Shown piece by piece: positions 1 through 8,721 of a DNA stretch of 64,000 nucleotides. The stretch covers positions 312,259 to 376,258 of the forward strand of contig NZ_AUEQ01000010.1 in assembly GCF_000426065.1 (NCBI RefSeq), given 5' to 3'. The notes beneath the pieces were generated by a model that saw nothing but the letters and a program-made list of their open reading frames with translations, was not told where the DNA came from and did no database searches. The number at the start of each line of letters is the position of its first letter. Position 1 is the first letter of the stretch. A program made the position numbers and the translations under genes. This DNA comes from Mycobacterium sp. URHD0025. GTDB lineage: Bacteria; Actinomycetota; Actinomycetes; Mycobacteriales; Mycobacteriaceae.

Positions 1-142
1 TCGCGGCCAGCGGGGCACCGACCTTGCGGACGGGCCTGGGCATCGGAGCGGTGACCGGAAACCACTGCCGATGGGCCGGGCCGGGAGTCGGGTAGTACGC
101 CACCTGCCGAGCGTAGCCGCGGGCCGGTTCGATTCCCGGCAC
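1..142 (-). CDS. 5' end of an unidentified minus-strand gene (partial)
   Basis: The minus-strand frame is open from the window edge to an in-frame TAA at about 223-225 and has the third-position GC bias of a mycobacterial gene. The only usual start codon in it is a GTG at 142, giving 47 residues (VPGIEPARGYARQ... then ...PTPGPAHRQWFPVT). Codons upstream of that GTG also look coding and rich in Pro and Ser, so the true start could lie nearer 215 with a rare start codon. It diverges from rpsA. The family is not recognised. The Pro-rich N-terminus would fit a membrane or secreted protein, but the rest lies outside the window. Confidence 0.35.
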   Translation of the reverse strand, partial: MPGIEPARGYARQVAYYPTPGPAHRQWFPVTAPMPRPVRKVGAPLAA

Positions 143-329
143 AAATTCGGCCGACGGATCGGCGGGCCCGGGCGTCCGCGCCGAGGGAGGCGGTTTGTCC
201 TGCGTGTGCCTGGTCGAGTACCCTCGTTACGTATCTGTGTGCACAGTTTTTCTGCCCACGGATGAGCACCACCGCAATACCGCAATATAACTGTCCCTAC
301 GAGTAAACCTGTCCGGAGCAACCCACCAC
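143..329 (+). promoter_or_regulatory. rpsA upstream region
   Basis: This non-coding stretch between the divergent partial ORF and rpsA must hold the rpsA promoter and leader. No clear -35/-10 pair could be assigned. A short dyad with arms CTGTG and CACAG sits at 235-246. The translation start of rpsA has no strong Shine-Dalgarno sequence. Confidence 0.3.
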
Positions 330-1769
330 ATGCCAAGTCCCTCCATCACCTCGCCGCAAGTAGCCATCAACGACATTGGCTCGGCTGAGGACTTTCTCGC
401 CGCGATCGACAAGACCATCAAGTACTTCAACGATGGCGACATCGTCGAAGGGACCATCGTCAAGGTGGACCGCGATGAGGTTCTGCTCGACATCGGCTAC
501 AAGACCGAAGGTGTCATTCCTTCTCGCGAACTCTCCATCAAGCACGACGTCGACCCCAACGAGGTCGTTTCCGTGGGCGATGAGGTCGAGGCCCTCGTTC
601 TCACCAAGGAGGACAAAGAAGGCCGCCTGATCCTGTCCAAGAAGCGCGCTCAGTACGAGCGTGCCTGGGGCACCATCGAGGAACTCAAGGAAAAGGACGA
701 GGCCGTCAAGGGCACCGTCATCGAGGTCGTCAAGGGCGGCCTGATCCTCGACATCGGCCTGCGCGGCTTCCTGCCCGCATCGCTGGTCGAGATGCGTCGT
801 GTCCGCGATCTGCAGCCGTACATCGGCAAGGAGATTGAGGCCAAGATCATCGAGCTGGACAAGAACCGCAACAACGTGGTGCTGAGCCGTCGCGCCTGGC
901 TGGAGCAGACCCAGTCCGAGGTGCGCAGCGAGTTCCTCAACCAGCTGCAGAAGGGCGCCATCCGCAAGGGTGTCGTCTCCTCGATCGTCAACTTCGGCGC
1001 CTTCGTCGATCTCGGCGGGGTCGACGGCCTGGTCCACGTGTCCGAGCTGTCCTGGAAGCACATCGATCACCCGTCCGAGGTGGTTCAGGTGGGCGACGAG
1101 GTCACCGTCGAGGTGCTCGACGTCGACATGGATCGCGAGCGGGTTTCGCTGTCGCTCAAGGCGACTCAGGAAGATCCGTGGCGCCACTTCGCCCGTACCC
1201 ACGCGATCGGCCAGATCGTGCCGGGCAAGGTCACCAAGCTGGTGCCGTTCGGTGCGTTCGTCCGCGTCGAAGAGGGCATCGAGGGCCTGGTGCACATCTC
1301 GGAGCTGTCCGAGCGTCACGTCGAGGTCCCGGACCAGGTGGTCACCGTCGGCGACGACGCGATGGTCAAGGTCATCGACATCGACCTGGAGCGTCGCCGG
1401 ATCTCGCTGAGCCTCAAGCAGGCCAACGAGGACTACACCGAGGAGTTCGACCCGTCGAAGTACGGCATGGCCGACAGCTACGACGAGCAGGGCAACTACA
1501 TCTTCCCCGAGGGCTTCGACGCCGAGACCAACGAATGGCTCGAAGGCTTCGACAAGCAGCGGGAGGAGTGGGAGGCCCGCTACGCCGAGGCCGAGCGCCG
1601 GCACAAGATGCACACCACGCAGATGGAGAAGTTCGCCGCTGCGGAGGCCGAGGAGGCCGCGCGTCCGGTGTCCAACGGGTCCTCGCGGTCGGAGGAGTCC
1701 ACTGGTGGCACGCTGGCCAGCGACGCACAGCTGGCCGCTCTGCGCGAGAAGCTCGCAGGCAACGCCTAA
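330..1769 (+). CDS. rpsA: 30S ribosomal protein S1
   Basis: The 479-residue protein is S1, the RNA-binding ribosomal protein that helps mRNA bind the 30S subunit. Four S1 (OB-fold) repeats are visible, at roughly residues 36-105, 123-190, 209-278 and 294-364. They carry recurrent cores such as VNFGAFVDLGGVDGLVH and VPFGAFVRVEEGIEGLVH. Mycobacterial S1 has four repeats and a charged C-terminal tail, unlike the six repeats of E. coli. The tail here (about 365-479) includes KYGMADSYDEQG and ends LAALREKLAGNA. The C-terminal part is the segment linked to pyrazinoic acid binding in M. tuberculosis. The ATG at 330 gives the conserved N-terminus MPSPSITSPQVAINDIGS. The gene ends in a strong hairpin. 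Confidence 0.97.
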   Translation: MPSPSITSPQVAINDIGSAEDFLAAIDKTIKYFNDGDIVEGTIVKVDRDEVLLDIGYKTEGVIPSRELSIKHDVDPNEVVSVGDEVEALVLTKEDKEGRLILSKKRAQYERAWGTIEELKEKDEAVKGTVIEVVKGGLILDIGLRGFLPASLVEMRRVRDLQPYIGKEIEAKIIELDKNRNNVVLSRRAWLEQTQSEVRSEFLNQLQKGAIRKGVVSSIVNFGAFVDLGGVDGLVHVSELSWKHIDHPSEVVQVGDEVTVEVLDVDMDRERVSLSLKATQEDPWRHFARTHAIGQIVPGKVTKLVPFGAFVRVEEGIEGLVHISELSERHVEVPDQVVTVGDDAMVKVIDIDLERRRISLSLKQANEDYTEEFDPSKYGMADSYDEQGNYIFPEGFDAETNEWLEGFDKQREEWEARYAEAERRHKMHTTQMEKFAAAEAEEAARPVSNGSSRSEESTGGTLASDAQLAALREKLAGNA

Positions 1770-1780
1770 GAAGTAACACA

Positions 1781-1815
1781 ACGAACGCCCCGGCCCATTG
1801 GGTCGGGGCGTTCGT
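1781..1815 (+). terminator. Hairpin terminator after rpsA
   Basis: Arms ACGAACGCCCCGGCCC (1781-1796) and GGGTCGGGGCGTTCGT (1800-1815) pair over 16 positions with one G-T pair and a three-base loop. There is no long T run, as is usual for mycobacterial terminators. It separates rpsA from coaE. Confidence 0.75.
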
Positions 1816-1844
1816 CGTTGCGGGGGCCTGACAGACTGTTGGGC

Positions 1845-3008
1845 GTGCTTCGCATCGGGTTAACCGGCGGTATCGGCGCCGGAAAGTCAACAGTGTCGGC
1901 CACATTCAGCGATCTCGGCGGCATCATCGTCGACGGTGACGTCATCGCCCGTGAGGTGGTCGAACCCGGAACCGAGGGGCTGGCCAAGCTGGTCGAGGCG
2001 TTCGGCGACGGGATCCTGCTGCCCGAAGGTGCGTTGAACCGTCCGGCGCTGGCCGCGGTCGCCTTCAGCGATGACGAGAAGCGCGCCACCTTGAACGGCA
2101 TCGTGCATCCGCTGGTGGCGCACCGCCGGTCGGAGCTGATCGCCGCGGCTCATCAAGACGCCGTGATCGTCGAGGACATCCCGCTGCTGGTGGAATCCCA
2201 GATGGCGCCGATGTTCCCGTTGGTCATCATCGTCAACGCCGACCCGGAATTGCGCGTCAAGCGACTCATCGAATACCGCGGCTTCACCGAGGCGGACGCC
2301 CGGGCCCGCATCGCCGCACAGGCCACCGAGGAGCAGCGTCGCGCCGTGGCCGATGTGTGGCTGGACAACTCGGGCAGCCCCGGCGCCGTCGTCGAACAGG
2401 CCCGCGCACTGTGGCACGAGCGGATCCTGCCGTTCGCGCACAATCTCAACATCCGGCAGCCGGCGCACCGTGACCCTGTCGTGGTGGCCTACGACCCGAC
2501 CTGGCCGGACCAGGCCCGGCGGATCGTGGCCCGGCTGAACACCGCATGCGGACACCGCGCCGTGCGCATCGACCACATCGGTTCAACCGCTGTTCCGGGG
2601 ATGGATGCCAAAGACGTCATCGATGTGCAGGTGACGGTGGAGTCATTGGCCGTCGCCGACGAGCTCGCCGAGGCACTGTTGACGGCAGGCTATCCCGTGG
2701 TGCCGGACATCACGGCCGATACCCCGCACGATGACGATCCCACGGTGTGGCGCAAGCGTTTCCACGCGTCGGCGGATCCGGGTCGGCCCACCAACGTGCA
2801 CATCCGCGTGAACGGCTGGCCCAATCAGCGTTTCGCTCTGATGTTCGTCGACTGGCTGCGGGCCAACCCGGGGGTGCGGGCCGATTACCTGGCGGCCAAG
2901 CGTGCCGCACTGGCCACACCCGACTACGCGGTGGCCAAAGAACCGTGGTTCCTGGACGCCTACCGGCGCGCCTGGGAGTGGGCTGATGCGACCGGATGGA
3001 AGCCGTAA
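1845..3008 (+). CDS. coaE: Dephospho-CoA kinase fused to a GrpB/UPF0157 domain
   Basis: CoaE phosphorylates dephospho-CoA at the 3'-OH, the last step of coenzyme A synthesis. From the GTG at 1845 the protein is 387 residues. The P-loop GGIGAGKS is at residues 8-15, and the kinase domain runs to about residue 200. A second domain, about 215-387, has the GrpB/UPF0157 signature (YDPTWPDQA, HIGSTAVPGMDAKDVIDV), which belongs to the nucleotidyltransferase-like fold. The same fusion is found in M. tuberculosis CoaE (Rv1631). A longer frame opens at a TTG at 1818, but that lies next to the rpsA terminator and adds no conserved residues, so the GTG directly before LRIGLTGG is preferred. Confidence 0.93.
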   Translation: MLRIGLTGGIGAGKSTVSATFSDLGGIIVDGDVIAREVVEPGTEGLAKLVEAFGDGILLPEGALNRPALAAVAFSDDEKRATLNGIVHPLVAHRRSELIAAAHQDAVIVEDIPLLVESQMAPMFPLVIIVNADPELRVKRLIEYRGFTEADARARIAAQATEEQRRAVADVWLDNSGSPGAVVEQARALWHERILPFAHNLNIRQPAHRDPVVVAYDPTWPDQARRIVARLNTACGHRAVRIDHIGSTAVPGMDAKDVIDVQVTVESLAVADELAEALLTAGYPVVPDITADTPHDDDPTVWRKRFHASADPGRPTNVHIRVNGWPNQRFALMFVDWLRANPGVRADYLAAKRAALATPDYAVAKEPWFLDAYRRAWEWADATGWKP

Positions 3009-3114
3009 CGCATTGAGCTACAGCAGTTTTCGTGTCCATATGCGTGGCGGTCACGGGTCTGGGTCCTTGAACAGCTTCGTGCGGTAGCGTTTGGTGCGTC
3101 CGAAGGGGGGACGC

Positions 3115-3849
3115 ATGCCAACAGCCAAGCCGACATTGGTTCCGGTCCGCCAGATCGCCGCCCACGAACTGGTGGTCGACCAGATGCGGCGGGCCTTGGA
3201 ACTCGGGCAGTTCCGGCCCGGCGACCGGCTACCCACCGAGCGCGAGCTGTCCGACATGCTCAATGTCTCCCGGACCACCGTGCGCGCCGCCGTCGCGGTG
3301 CTGGAACGGGAGGGATTGATCACGGTGCGCCGCGGTCGTGGCGGCGGGTTCACCGTGCAGGCACCGCAGTACGATCCGGCCGAAATGCGCCGGGAGTTGC
3401 GTCGCAACAAGCGGGAGATCCGCGACGCCTTCGACTACCGAACGATCGTCGAAACGGGCGCGACCCGGCTGGCGGCCGAACGCCGCCGCGCCACCGACGT
3501 GACCGAACTGCGTAAGTTGCTCAGAGGCATGGAGTCCGCCCTGCAGACCGGGATGAACGAGCAGTCGGCGCGCCACACCACAGACTTTCAGACCCTCGAC
3601 TCGGCGTTTCACCTCGGCATCGCGCAGGCTGCACAGAATGACCGGCTGCTGGAGGCGGTCGCCGACGCCCGCCGGCGGATGTGGCTACCGGTAGGGGCGA
3701 TGTTCGGGCGCCTGGAGCCCAACGCCAACGATTACCACGAGTCGATCCTCGAAGCGATCGAGAACCGTGATCCGGAGCTGGCCGCCGCGCAGATGACCGC
3801 TCACATCAACGACACCCGCCACACGGTGGAGTCCTGGCTGAAACGCTGA
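3115..3849 (+). CDS. GntR/FadR-family transcriptional regulator
   Basis: The 244-residue protein has an N-terminal winged helix at about residues 12-80 (RPGDRLPTERELSDMLNVSR, then TTVRAAVAVLEREGLI), the hallmark of GntR proteins. An all-helical C-terminal half (about 95-235) is typical of the FCD effector domain of the FadR subfamily, which often binds carboxylic acids through a metal. The ATG at 3115 follows a purine-rich GAAGGGGGG and is preferred over a TTG and GTG at 3091/3094. It lies between coaE and a convergent secreted-protein gene and is not in the H37Rv order, so it is probably an accessory gene. Target and ligand are unknown. Confidence 0.85.
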   Translation: MPTAKPTLVPVRQIAAHELVVDQMRRALELGQFRPGDRLPTERELSDMLNVSRTTVRAAVAVLEREGLITVRRGRGGGFTVQAPQYDPAEMRRELRRNKREIRDAFDYRTIVETGATRLAAERRRATDVTELRKLLRGMESALQTGMNEQSARHTTDFQTLDSAFHLGIAQAAQNDRLLEAVADARRRMWLPVGAMFGRLEPNANDYHESILEAIENRDPELAAAQMTAHINDTRHTVESWLKR

Positions 3850-3851
3850 CG

Positions 3852-4436
3852 CTAGGCGGCCGGTGGCTCGGGTTCCGCTGCCGGCGGAACAGCGGGATCG
3901 ACCGGCGGCAGCGCGGCGTCGGTTCCGGTCGGCGCCGTGTCGACGGCATTGCCCGGCACCGGCGCGCTCAGCGGCGCGCCACAGGGCAGGCTGCCGTAGT
4001 TCGGGTCATCCTTGGGCCGGGTCAGCCGCGGGCCGACGAAGGTGTCGGCCTGGGCGGTCACCTGGTCGTCGACCAGGATCTCGCAGTGCAGGTTCGCCGA
4101 GTACGGCCAGTCGATACGTACCGTCATGCCCGCGGTCTGCGGGTTCGACACCACGCCGGTCGCTTCGAAGATCCGGCCCGGCAGCATCGATGGGTCGGCG
4201 GTGTTGATGTTGTCGTCGTCGATCTTGTAGGCGATGGTCGCGTTGCGCGACACCCCGTCGATCCGGGCGCGGTAGGTGACGTTGTGGAGTTGCTGGCCGG
4301 GCAACGGCTCGACCTGAGGCGGGGCCTCCGGATCAGCCTGTGCCGGAATGGGAATCAACAGCGCGCCGGTGAGCAGTCCTGCCACCGCGGGGAGGGCTCC
4401 CCACACGTACTTAGCTGAACTCATGAATCCCGACAT
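3852..4436 (-). CDS. Secreted hypothetical protein with signal peptide
   Basis: The 194-residue product begins [20 protein letters not shown] and has a hydrophobic core followed by a likely signal-peptidase site near PIPAQADP (around residues 33-38). The mature part has a beta-rich segment ([20 protein letters not shown]) with two cysteines, one in LHCEIL and one in LPCGAP, that could form a disulfide. It ends in a Pro/Ala-rich tail. The ATG at 4436 overlaps the TAA of the upstream DUF402 gene (TAATG), so the two genes are translationally coupled. An internal ATG at 4424 is possible. The function is unknown. The export signal and disulfide pattern suggest an envelope role. Confidence 0.75.
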   Translation of the reverse strand: MSGFMSSAKYVWGALPAVAGLLTGALLIPIPAQADPEAPPQVEPLPGQQLHNVTYRARIDGVSRNATIAYKIDDDNINTADPSMLPGRIFEATGVVSNPQTAGMTVRIDWPYSANLHCEILVDDQVTAQADTFVGPRLTRPKDDPNYGSLPCGAPLSAPVPGNAVDTAPTGTDAALPPVDPAVPPAAEPEPPAA

Positions 4437-4942
4437 TACGCGCCTCGCCACGTGAGGGCCATTCCGTTGCCAGACAGCCAGTGATCGAGCTCATAGCCGC
4501 AGCTCGCCAGGCCCTCGATCGCGGTCGCCGCGGTTTGCACCGCCTGCTCGCCGACCTCTGGACTGAGCAGGCCGTGCCGCACGGCGGTGAGCAGCTCGTC
4601 GACATCGCACAGTTCGACGCCGCGACCGCTGCGGATCACCAGATCCAGGTAATGGTCCTCGGAATGCCAGGCGGTCGGTCCGGCGGTGTAGTGGCCGATG
4701 TCGAGGTAGAAGTCCTGGTCGCGCTCGTGGCCGGGGTTGAAATGGAACACGCTGGCTCGCAGCCCGAGAGAGGGGAGCAGCCACGATTCGAGGTAGTGGA
4801 ATTGGGCCCGGCCGGGCGTCGGCCGGGCCATGTACAGGCCCCAGGGTTCGACGGTGTAGACGTCAACCGCCCGCACGATGCCTTTTGGGTCGGTGTTCGT
4901 GCGGGCGACCAGGTCGAATGTCTCGTGTTTGGGCGGGTGGAT
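4436..4942 (-). CDS. DUF402 family protein
   Basis: The frame encodes a DUF402 protein (family of YgaC/FomD-like nucleoside phosphatases or RNase-related factors) with the conserved parts [29 protein letters not shown] and [12 protein letters not shown]. It sits where Rv1632c lies in H37Rv, between coaE and uvrB on the opposite strand. The conserved N-terminus, [10 protein letters not shown], starts with an ATC codon at 4942, giving 168 residues. The nearest usual in-frame start is a GTG at 5005, which would leave only 18 bases before uvrB and overlap its promoter. A GTG at 4876 would cut off conserved residues. The start is therefore uncertain. Its stop overlaps the start of the secreted-protein gene. 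Confidence 0.8.
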   Translation of the reverse strand: MHPPKHETFDLVARTNTDPKGIVRAVDVYTVEPWGLYMARPTPGRAQFHYLESWLLPSLGLRASVFHFNPGHERDQDFYLDIGHYTAGPTAWHSEDHYLDLVIRSGRGVELCDVDELLTAVRHGLLSPEVGEQAVQTAATAIEGLASCGYELDHWLSGNGMALTWRGA

Positions 4943-4993
4943 GGGGCAAGCGTAACGCGGGGAGGGGGCCGCGGAAACAGCACCGACCGGAAG

Positions 4994-5016
4994 TTGTCGG
5001 TGCACAGTTCTACGCT
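4994..5016 (+). promoter_or_regulatory. RecA-independent (PafBC-type) damage promoter of uvrB
   Basis: TTGTCGGTG (4994-5002), exactly eight bases, then TACGCT (5011-5016). This matches the mycobacterial RecA-independent DNA-damage promoter motif TTGTCRGTG-N8-TANNNT, which the PafBC activator recognises. Transcription should start near 5022-5024, at the uvrB ATG, so the mRNA is probably leaderless. Confidence 0.8.
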
Positions 5017-5023
5017 GGTGAGC

Positions 5024-7195
5024 ATGGCCTTCGCGACCGAACATCCCGTGCTCGCGCATTCGGAGTACCGACCAGCTGCCGACGCCGTCGACGGTCTGGT
5101 CCGGACCGGTGCCCGGTTCGAGGTGGTCAGTGAGTACGACCCTGCCGGGGACCAGCCGGCGGCCATCGACGAACTGGAGCGCCGGATCAAGGCGGGCGAG
5201 CGCGATGTCGTGCTGCTCGGCGCCACCGGCACCGGCAAGTCGGCCACCACCGCGTGGCTGATCGAGCGGCTGCAGCGGCCCACCCTGGTGATGGCGCCGA
5301 ACAAGACGCTGGCCGCCCAGCTCGCCAATGAGTTGCGGGAGATGTTGCCGCACAACGCTGTCGAGTACTTCGTCTCGTACTACGACTACTACCAGCCCGA
5401 GGCGTACATCGCCCAGACCGACACCTACATCGAGAAGGACAGCTCGATCAACGACGACGTCGAGCGGTTGCGGCACTCGGCGACCTCGAGCCTGCTGTCC
5501 CGTCGCGATGTGGTCGTGGTGGCCTCGGTGTCGTGCATCTACGGCCTGGGCACCCCGCAGTCTTACCTCGACCGCTCTGTGGAGCTGGAGGTCGGTTCGG
5601 AGGTGCCACGCGACGGGCTGCTGCGGCTGTTGGTGGACGTTCAGTACAACCGCAACGACATGGCGTTCACCCGCGGCACGTTCCGGGTGCGCGGTGACAC
5701 CGTCGAGATCATCCCGTCCTACGAGGAGCTCGCCGTGCGCATCGAGTTCTTCGGCGACGAGGTGGAGGCGCTGTACTACCTGCACCCACTGACCGGCGAC
5801 ATCGTCCGGCAGGTCGACTCGCTGCGGATCTTCCCGGCCACCCACTACGTGGCCGGACCGGAACGGATGGCCCATGCGATCTCCACCATCGAGGCCGAGC
5901 TGGAGGCTCGGCTGGCCGAGCTGGAGGGGCAGGGCAAGCTGCTGGAGGCCCAGCGGCTGCGGATGCGCACCAACTATGACGTCGAGATGATGAAGCAGGT
6001 CGGGTTCTGCTCGGGCATCGAGAACTACTCGCGCCACATCGACGGCCGGCCCGCCGGGTCGGCACCCGCGACCCTGCTGGATTACTTTCCCGAGGACTTC
6101 CTGCTCGTCATCGACGAATCCCACGTCACTGTGCCCCAGATCGGGGGCATGTACGAGGGGGACATGTCGCGCAAGCGCAACCTGGTGGATTTCGGTTTCC
6201 GGCTGCCTTCGGCGGTCGACAACCGGCCCCTGACGTGGGAGGAATTCGCCGACCGGATCGGGCAGACGGTCTATTTGTCGGCGACCCCGGGCGCCTACGA
6301 GATCAGCCAGGCCGGCGGCGAGTTCGTCGAACAGGTGATCCGCCCGACCGGCCTGGTCGACCCGAAGGTGGTGGTGAAGCCGACGAAGGGCCAGATCGAC
6401 GACCTGATCGGGGAGATCCGCACCCGCACGGAGCGCGACGAACGCGTGTTGGTGACGACGCTGACCAAGAAGATGGCCGAGGACCTCACCGACTACCTGC
6501 TGGAGCTCGGCATCAAGGTCCGGTATCTGCATTCAGAGGTCGACACGCTGCGACGCGTCGAGTTGCTGCGGCAGTTGCGGCTCGGCGAGTACGACGTGTT
6601 GGTCGGCATCAATCTGCTCCGTGAGGGCCTCGACCTTCCGGAGGTGTCGCTGGTGGCGATTCTCGATGCCGACAAGGAGGGCTTCCTGCGCTCGACGCGC
6701 AGCCTGATCCAGACCATCGGTCGCGCGGCGCGCAACGTGTCCGGCGAAGTGCACATGTACGCCGACAAGATCACCGACTCGATGCGGGAGGCGATCGACG
6801 AGACCGAGCGTCGCCGCGCCAAGCAGGTCGCCTACAACGAGGCCAAGGGCATCGACCCACAGCCGCTGCGCAAGAAGATCGCCGACATCCTCGACCAGGT
6901 GTACCGCGAGGCTGACGATACCGAGTCGGTCGAGATCGGAGGCTCGGGGCGCAACGCCTCGCGTGGCCGGCGCGCCCAGGGCGAGCCGGGACGTTCGGTC
7001 AGTGCCGGGATCGTGGAGGGCCGGGACACCTCCAACATGCCGCGTGCCGAATTGGCTGATCTGATCAAGGATCTGACCGAGCAGATGATGACGGCTGCCC
7101 GGGATCTGCAGTTCGAGTTGGCGGCACGGATCCGCGACGAGATCCAGGACCTGAAGAAGGAACTCCGGGGAATGGACGCGGCCGGACTGAAGTAG
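5024..7195 (+). CDS. uvrB: Excinuclease ABC subunit B
   Basis: UvrB is the damage-verifying helicase-like subunit of nucleotide excision repair. UvrA loads it and it recruits UvrC. The protein has 723 residues. Walker A GATGTGKS is at residues 66-73, and the aromatic beta-hairpin region [12 protein letters not shown] that clamps DNA is near residue 120. The DEAD-like motif VIDESHVT and the helicase motifs ([39 protein letters not shown]) follow in order. A C-terminal UVR motif ([10 protein letters not shown] ... AARIRDEI) is the UvrC contact. The ATG at 5024 gives the conserved [15 protein letters not shown] and sits about seven bases after the -10 of a damage-inducible promoter. Confidence 0.98.
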   Translation: MAFATEHPVLAHSEYRPAADAVDGLVRTGARFEVVSEYDPAGDQPAAIDELERRIKAGERDVVLLGATGTGKSATTAWLIERLQRPTLVMAPNKTLAAQLANELREMLPHNAVEYFVSYYDYYQPEAYIAQTDTYIEKDSSINDDVERLRHSATSSLLSRRDVVVVASVSCIYGLGTPQSYLDRSVELEVGSEVPRDGLLRLLVDVQYNRNDMAFTRGTFRVRGDTVEIIPSYEELAVRIEFFGDEVEALYYLHPLTGDIVRQVDSLRIFPATHYVAGPERMAHAISTIEAELEARLAELEGQGKLLEAQRLRMRTNYDVEMMKQVGFCSGIENYSRHIDGRPAGSAPATLLDYFPEDFLLVIDESHVTVPQIGGMYEGDMSRKRNLVDFGFRLPSAVDNRPLTWEEFADRIGQTVYLSATPGAYEISQAGGEFVEQVIRPTGLVDPKVVVKPTKGQIDDLIGEIRTRTERDERVLVTTLTKKMAEDLTDYLLELGIKVRYLHSEVDTLRRVELLRQLRLGEYDVLVGINLLREGLDLPEVSLVAILDADKEGFLRSTRSLIQTIGRAARNVSGEVHMYADKITDSMREAIDETERRRAKQVAYNEAKGIDPQPLRKKIADILDQVYREADDTESVEIGGSGRNASRGRRAQGEPGRSVSAGIVEGRDTSNMPRAELADLIKDLTEQMMTAARDLQFELAARIRDEIQDLKKELRGMDAAGLK

Positions 7196-7226
7196 CCGAA
7201 GTTGGCCTCAACTGTGGTTCAGCTTC

Positions 7227-7232
7227 TAGCGT
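7227..7232 (+). promoter_or_regulatory. Possible -10 for a leaderless MFS transcript
   Basis: TAGCGT at 7227-7232 ends eight bases before the GTG at 7240, the usual distance for a leaderless mycobacterial gene. A TTGGCC at 7202-7207 could serve as a weak -35. The call rests on spacing only. Confidence 0.35.
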
Positions 7233-7239
7233 CATCGGT

Positions 7240-8646
7240 GTGACCTCTACCGTGACGCCCACCGGCGGGACCTGGCGGCAACTACTGGGCGGCCGGCATC
7301 TGGGTGCGTCCACCGTGTTGGCCGGCGGCGTGCTTCTGTACGCCACCAACGAATTTCTGACGGTCAGCCTGTTGCCCAGCGCGGTGGCCGACATCGGTGG
7401 TCACCGGTTCTACGCGTGGGTGACGACGGTGTATCTGGTCGCTTCGGTGGTTGCGGCCACCACCGTTCACTCGACACTGATGCGGCTGGGGCCGCGGCGG
7501 GCATACCTTTCGGGACTCACCGTATTCGCTGCCGGAAGCTTGGGGTGTGCGTTGGCTCCGAGCATGGAGGTGTTGCTGGCCGGCCGGACCGTGCAGGGCT
7601 TTGCCGGCGGGCTGCTGGCCGGTCTGGGCTATGCGGTGATCAACACCGCGCTGCCGAATACGTTGTGGACCAAGGCTTCTGCGCTTGTTTCGGCGATGTG
7701 GGGCGTCGGCACGATCATCGGCCCCGCGGCGGGTGGGCTGTTCGCGCAATTCGGCCACTGGCGGTGGGCCTTCGGTGTGCTGGTGGTGCTGACGGCCGCG
7801 ATGGCCGCGCTGGTGCCGGTCGCACTGCCGAACCGCACCGGCGCAGTATCGGAGCGGGCTCCCGGCATTCCGGTTCCGTCCCTCGCACTGCTGGGTGCGG
7901 CAGCCATGGCGGTGAGTGTGGCTGGTATTCCGCACGATTGGCGGGCCACCGCCGCACTGCTCGGAGTCGGGGTGGCGTTGGTGGCTGGTTTCGTGTTCGT
8001 CGACCGTCGGGCCCGCGCGGCGGTCTTGCCGCCCAGCACGTTCGGCCCGGGTCCGCTCAAATGGATCTACCTGAGCCTCGGGGTGCTGATGGCCGCCACC
8101 ATGGTCGACATGTATGTGCCGCTGTTCGGCCAACGGTTGGCACACCTGACACCGGTGATGGCCGGGTTCTTCGCCGCGGTGTTGTCTGTCGGCTGGACTG
8201 CGGGGGAGATCGTCAGCGCGTCGCTGCAGAACCGGCGGACGATCAGGCGGACCGTCGCAGTTGCGCCCATCGTCATGGCTGTCGGATTGGCGGGCGGCGC
8301 GCTGTTGATCCGGGACGGGATGGCGCCGTGGGCAGTCGTTGCGTGGGCCGCGTCGCTCGTGGTCACCGGGACCGGCATCGGCATCGCGTGGCCACATCTG
8401 TCCGCCTGGGCCATGGGCAGTGTGGACGATCCGGGTGAAGGTCCCGCCGCGGCGGCGGCGATCAACACCGTGCAACTGATCTGCGGGGCGTTCGGTGCGG
8501 GGCTGGCCGGTGTCGTCGTGAACCTCCGCGATACCGGGGATGCGGCCGCTGCGCGTTGGCTGTTCGCCGGATTCGCGGTGCTGGCGGTGGTCGGCACGGT
8601 GGCCTCCTTCCGGTCCGGCCGCGGTGCTCAGTACCTGGCCCACTAG
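7240..8646 (+). CDS. MFS drug-efflux-type transporter
   Basis: The 468-residue integral membrane protein has repeated 18-22-residue hydrophobic segments, enough for about 14 helices, as in DHA2-type proton antiporters. The cytoplasmic motif between helices 2 and 3 is recognisable (LMRLGPRRAYLSGLTVFAAG). A motif C-like helix-5 segment follows (SAMWGVGTIIGPAAGGLFAQ). The location directly after uvrB matches Rv1634, a putative multidrug efflux pump. The start chosen is the GTG at 7240 (VTSTVTPTGGTWRQL); a GTG at 7252 is possible. Substrates cannot be inferred. Confidence 0.88.
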   Translation: MTSTVTPTGGTWRQLLGGRHLGASTVLAGGVLLYATNEFLTVSLLPSAVADIGGHRFYAWVTTVYLVASVVAATTVHSTLMRLGPRRAYLSGLTVFAAGSLGCALAPSMEVLLAGRTVQGFAGGLLAGLGYAVINTALPNTLWTKASALVSAMWGVGTIIGPAAGGLFAQFGHWRWAFGVLVVLTAAMAALVPVALPNRTGAVSERAPGIPVPSLALLGAAAMAVSVAGIPHDWRATAALLGVGVALVAGFVFVDRRARAAVLPPSTFGPGPLKWIYLSLGVLMAATMVDMYVPLFGQRLAHLTPVMAGFFAAVLSVGWTAGEIVSASLQNRRTIRRTVAVAPIVMAVGLAGGALLIRDGMAPWAVVAWAASLVVTGTGIGIAWPHLSAWAMGSVDDPGEGPAAAAAINTVQLICGAFGAGLAGVVVNLRDTGDAAAARWLFAGFAVLAVVGTVASFRSGRGAQYLAH

Positions 8647-8681
8647 CACCGCGAGCCGCCCGCGATGAGTTTCTCCGGCCG

Positions 8682-8702
8682 TACGAGTCTCACTCGTATA
8701 GG
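8682..8702 (+). promoter_or_regulatory. Palindromic operator overlapping a -10 before the DUF899 gene
   Basis: The dyad TACGAG-TCTCA-CTCGTA (8682-8698) overlaps TATAGG (8697-8702), a plausible -10, 20 bases upstream of the DUF899 start. This is a typical place for a repressor site. The repressor is not encoded next to it. Confidence 0.4.
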
Positions 8703-8721
8703 ACCGATTCAAGGAGATTCG

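Noticed and set aside
121..150. tRNA-like T-arm (GGTTCGATTCC) upstream of rpsA
   Set aside because: No acceptor, D or anticodon stem can be formed around it, and the stretch has coding bias on the minus strand.
4901..5023. LexA (SOS) box TCGAAC-N4-GTTCGA near uvrB
   Set aside because: TCGAATGTCTCGTGTTT near 4915 has only one good half. The RecA-independent motif explains the region better.
4436..6532. Long minus-strand open frame opposite uvrB
   Set aside because: Only its last part (DUF402) is real. The rest is the complement of uvrB, open because of high GC.
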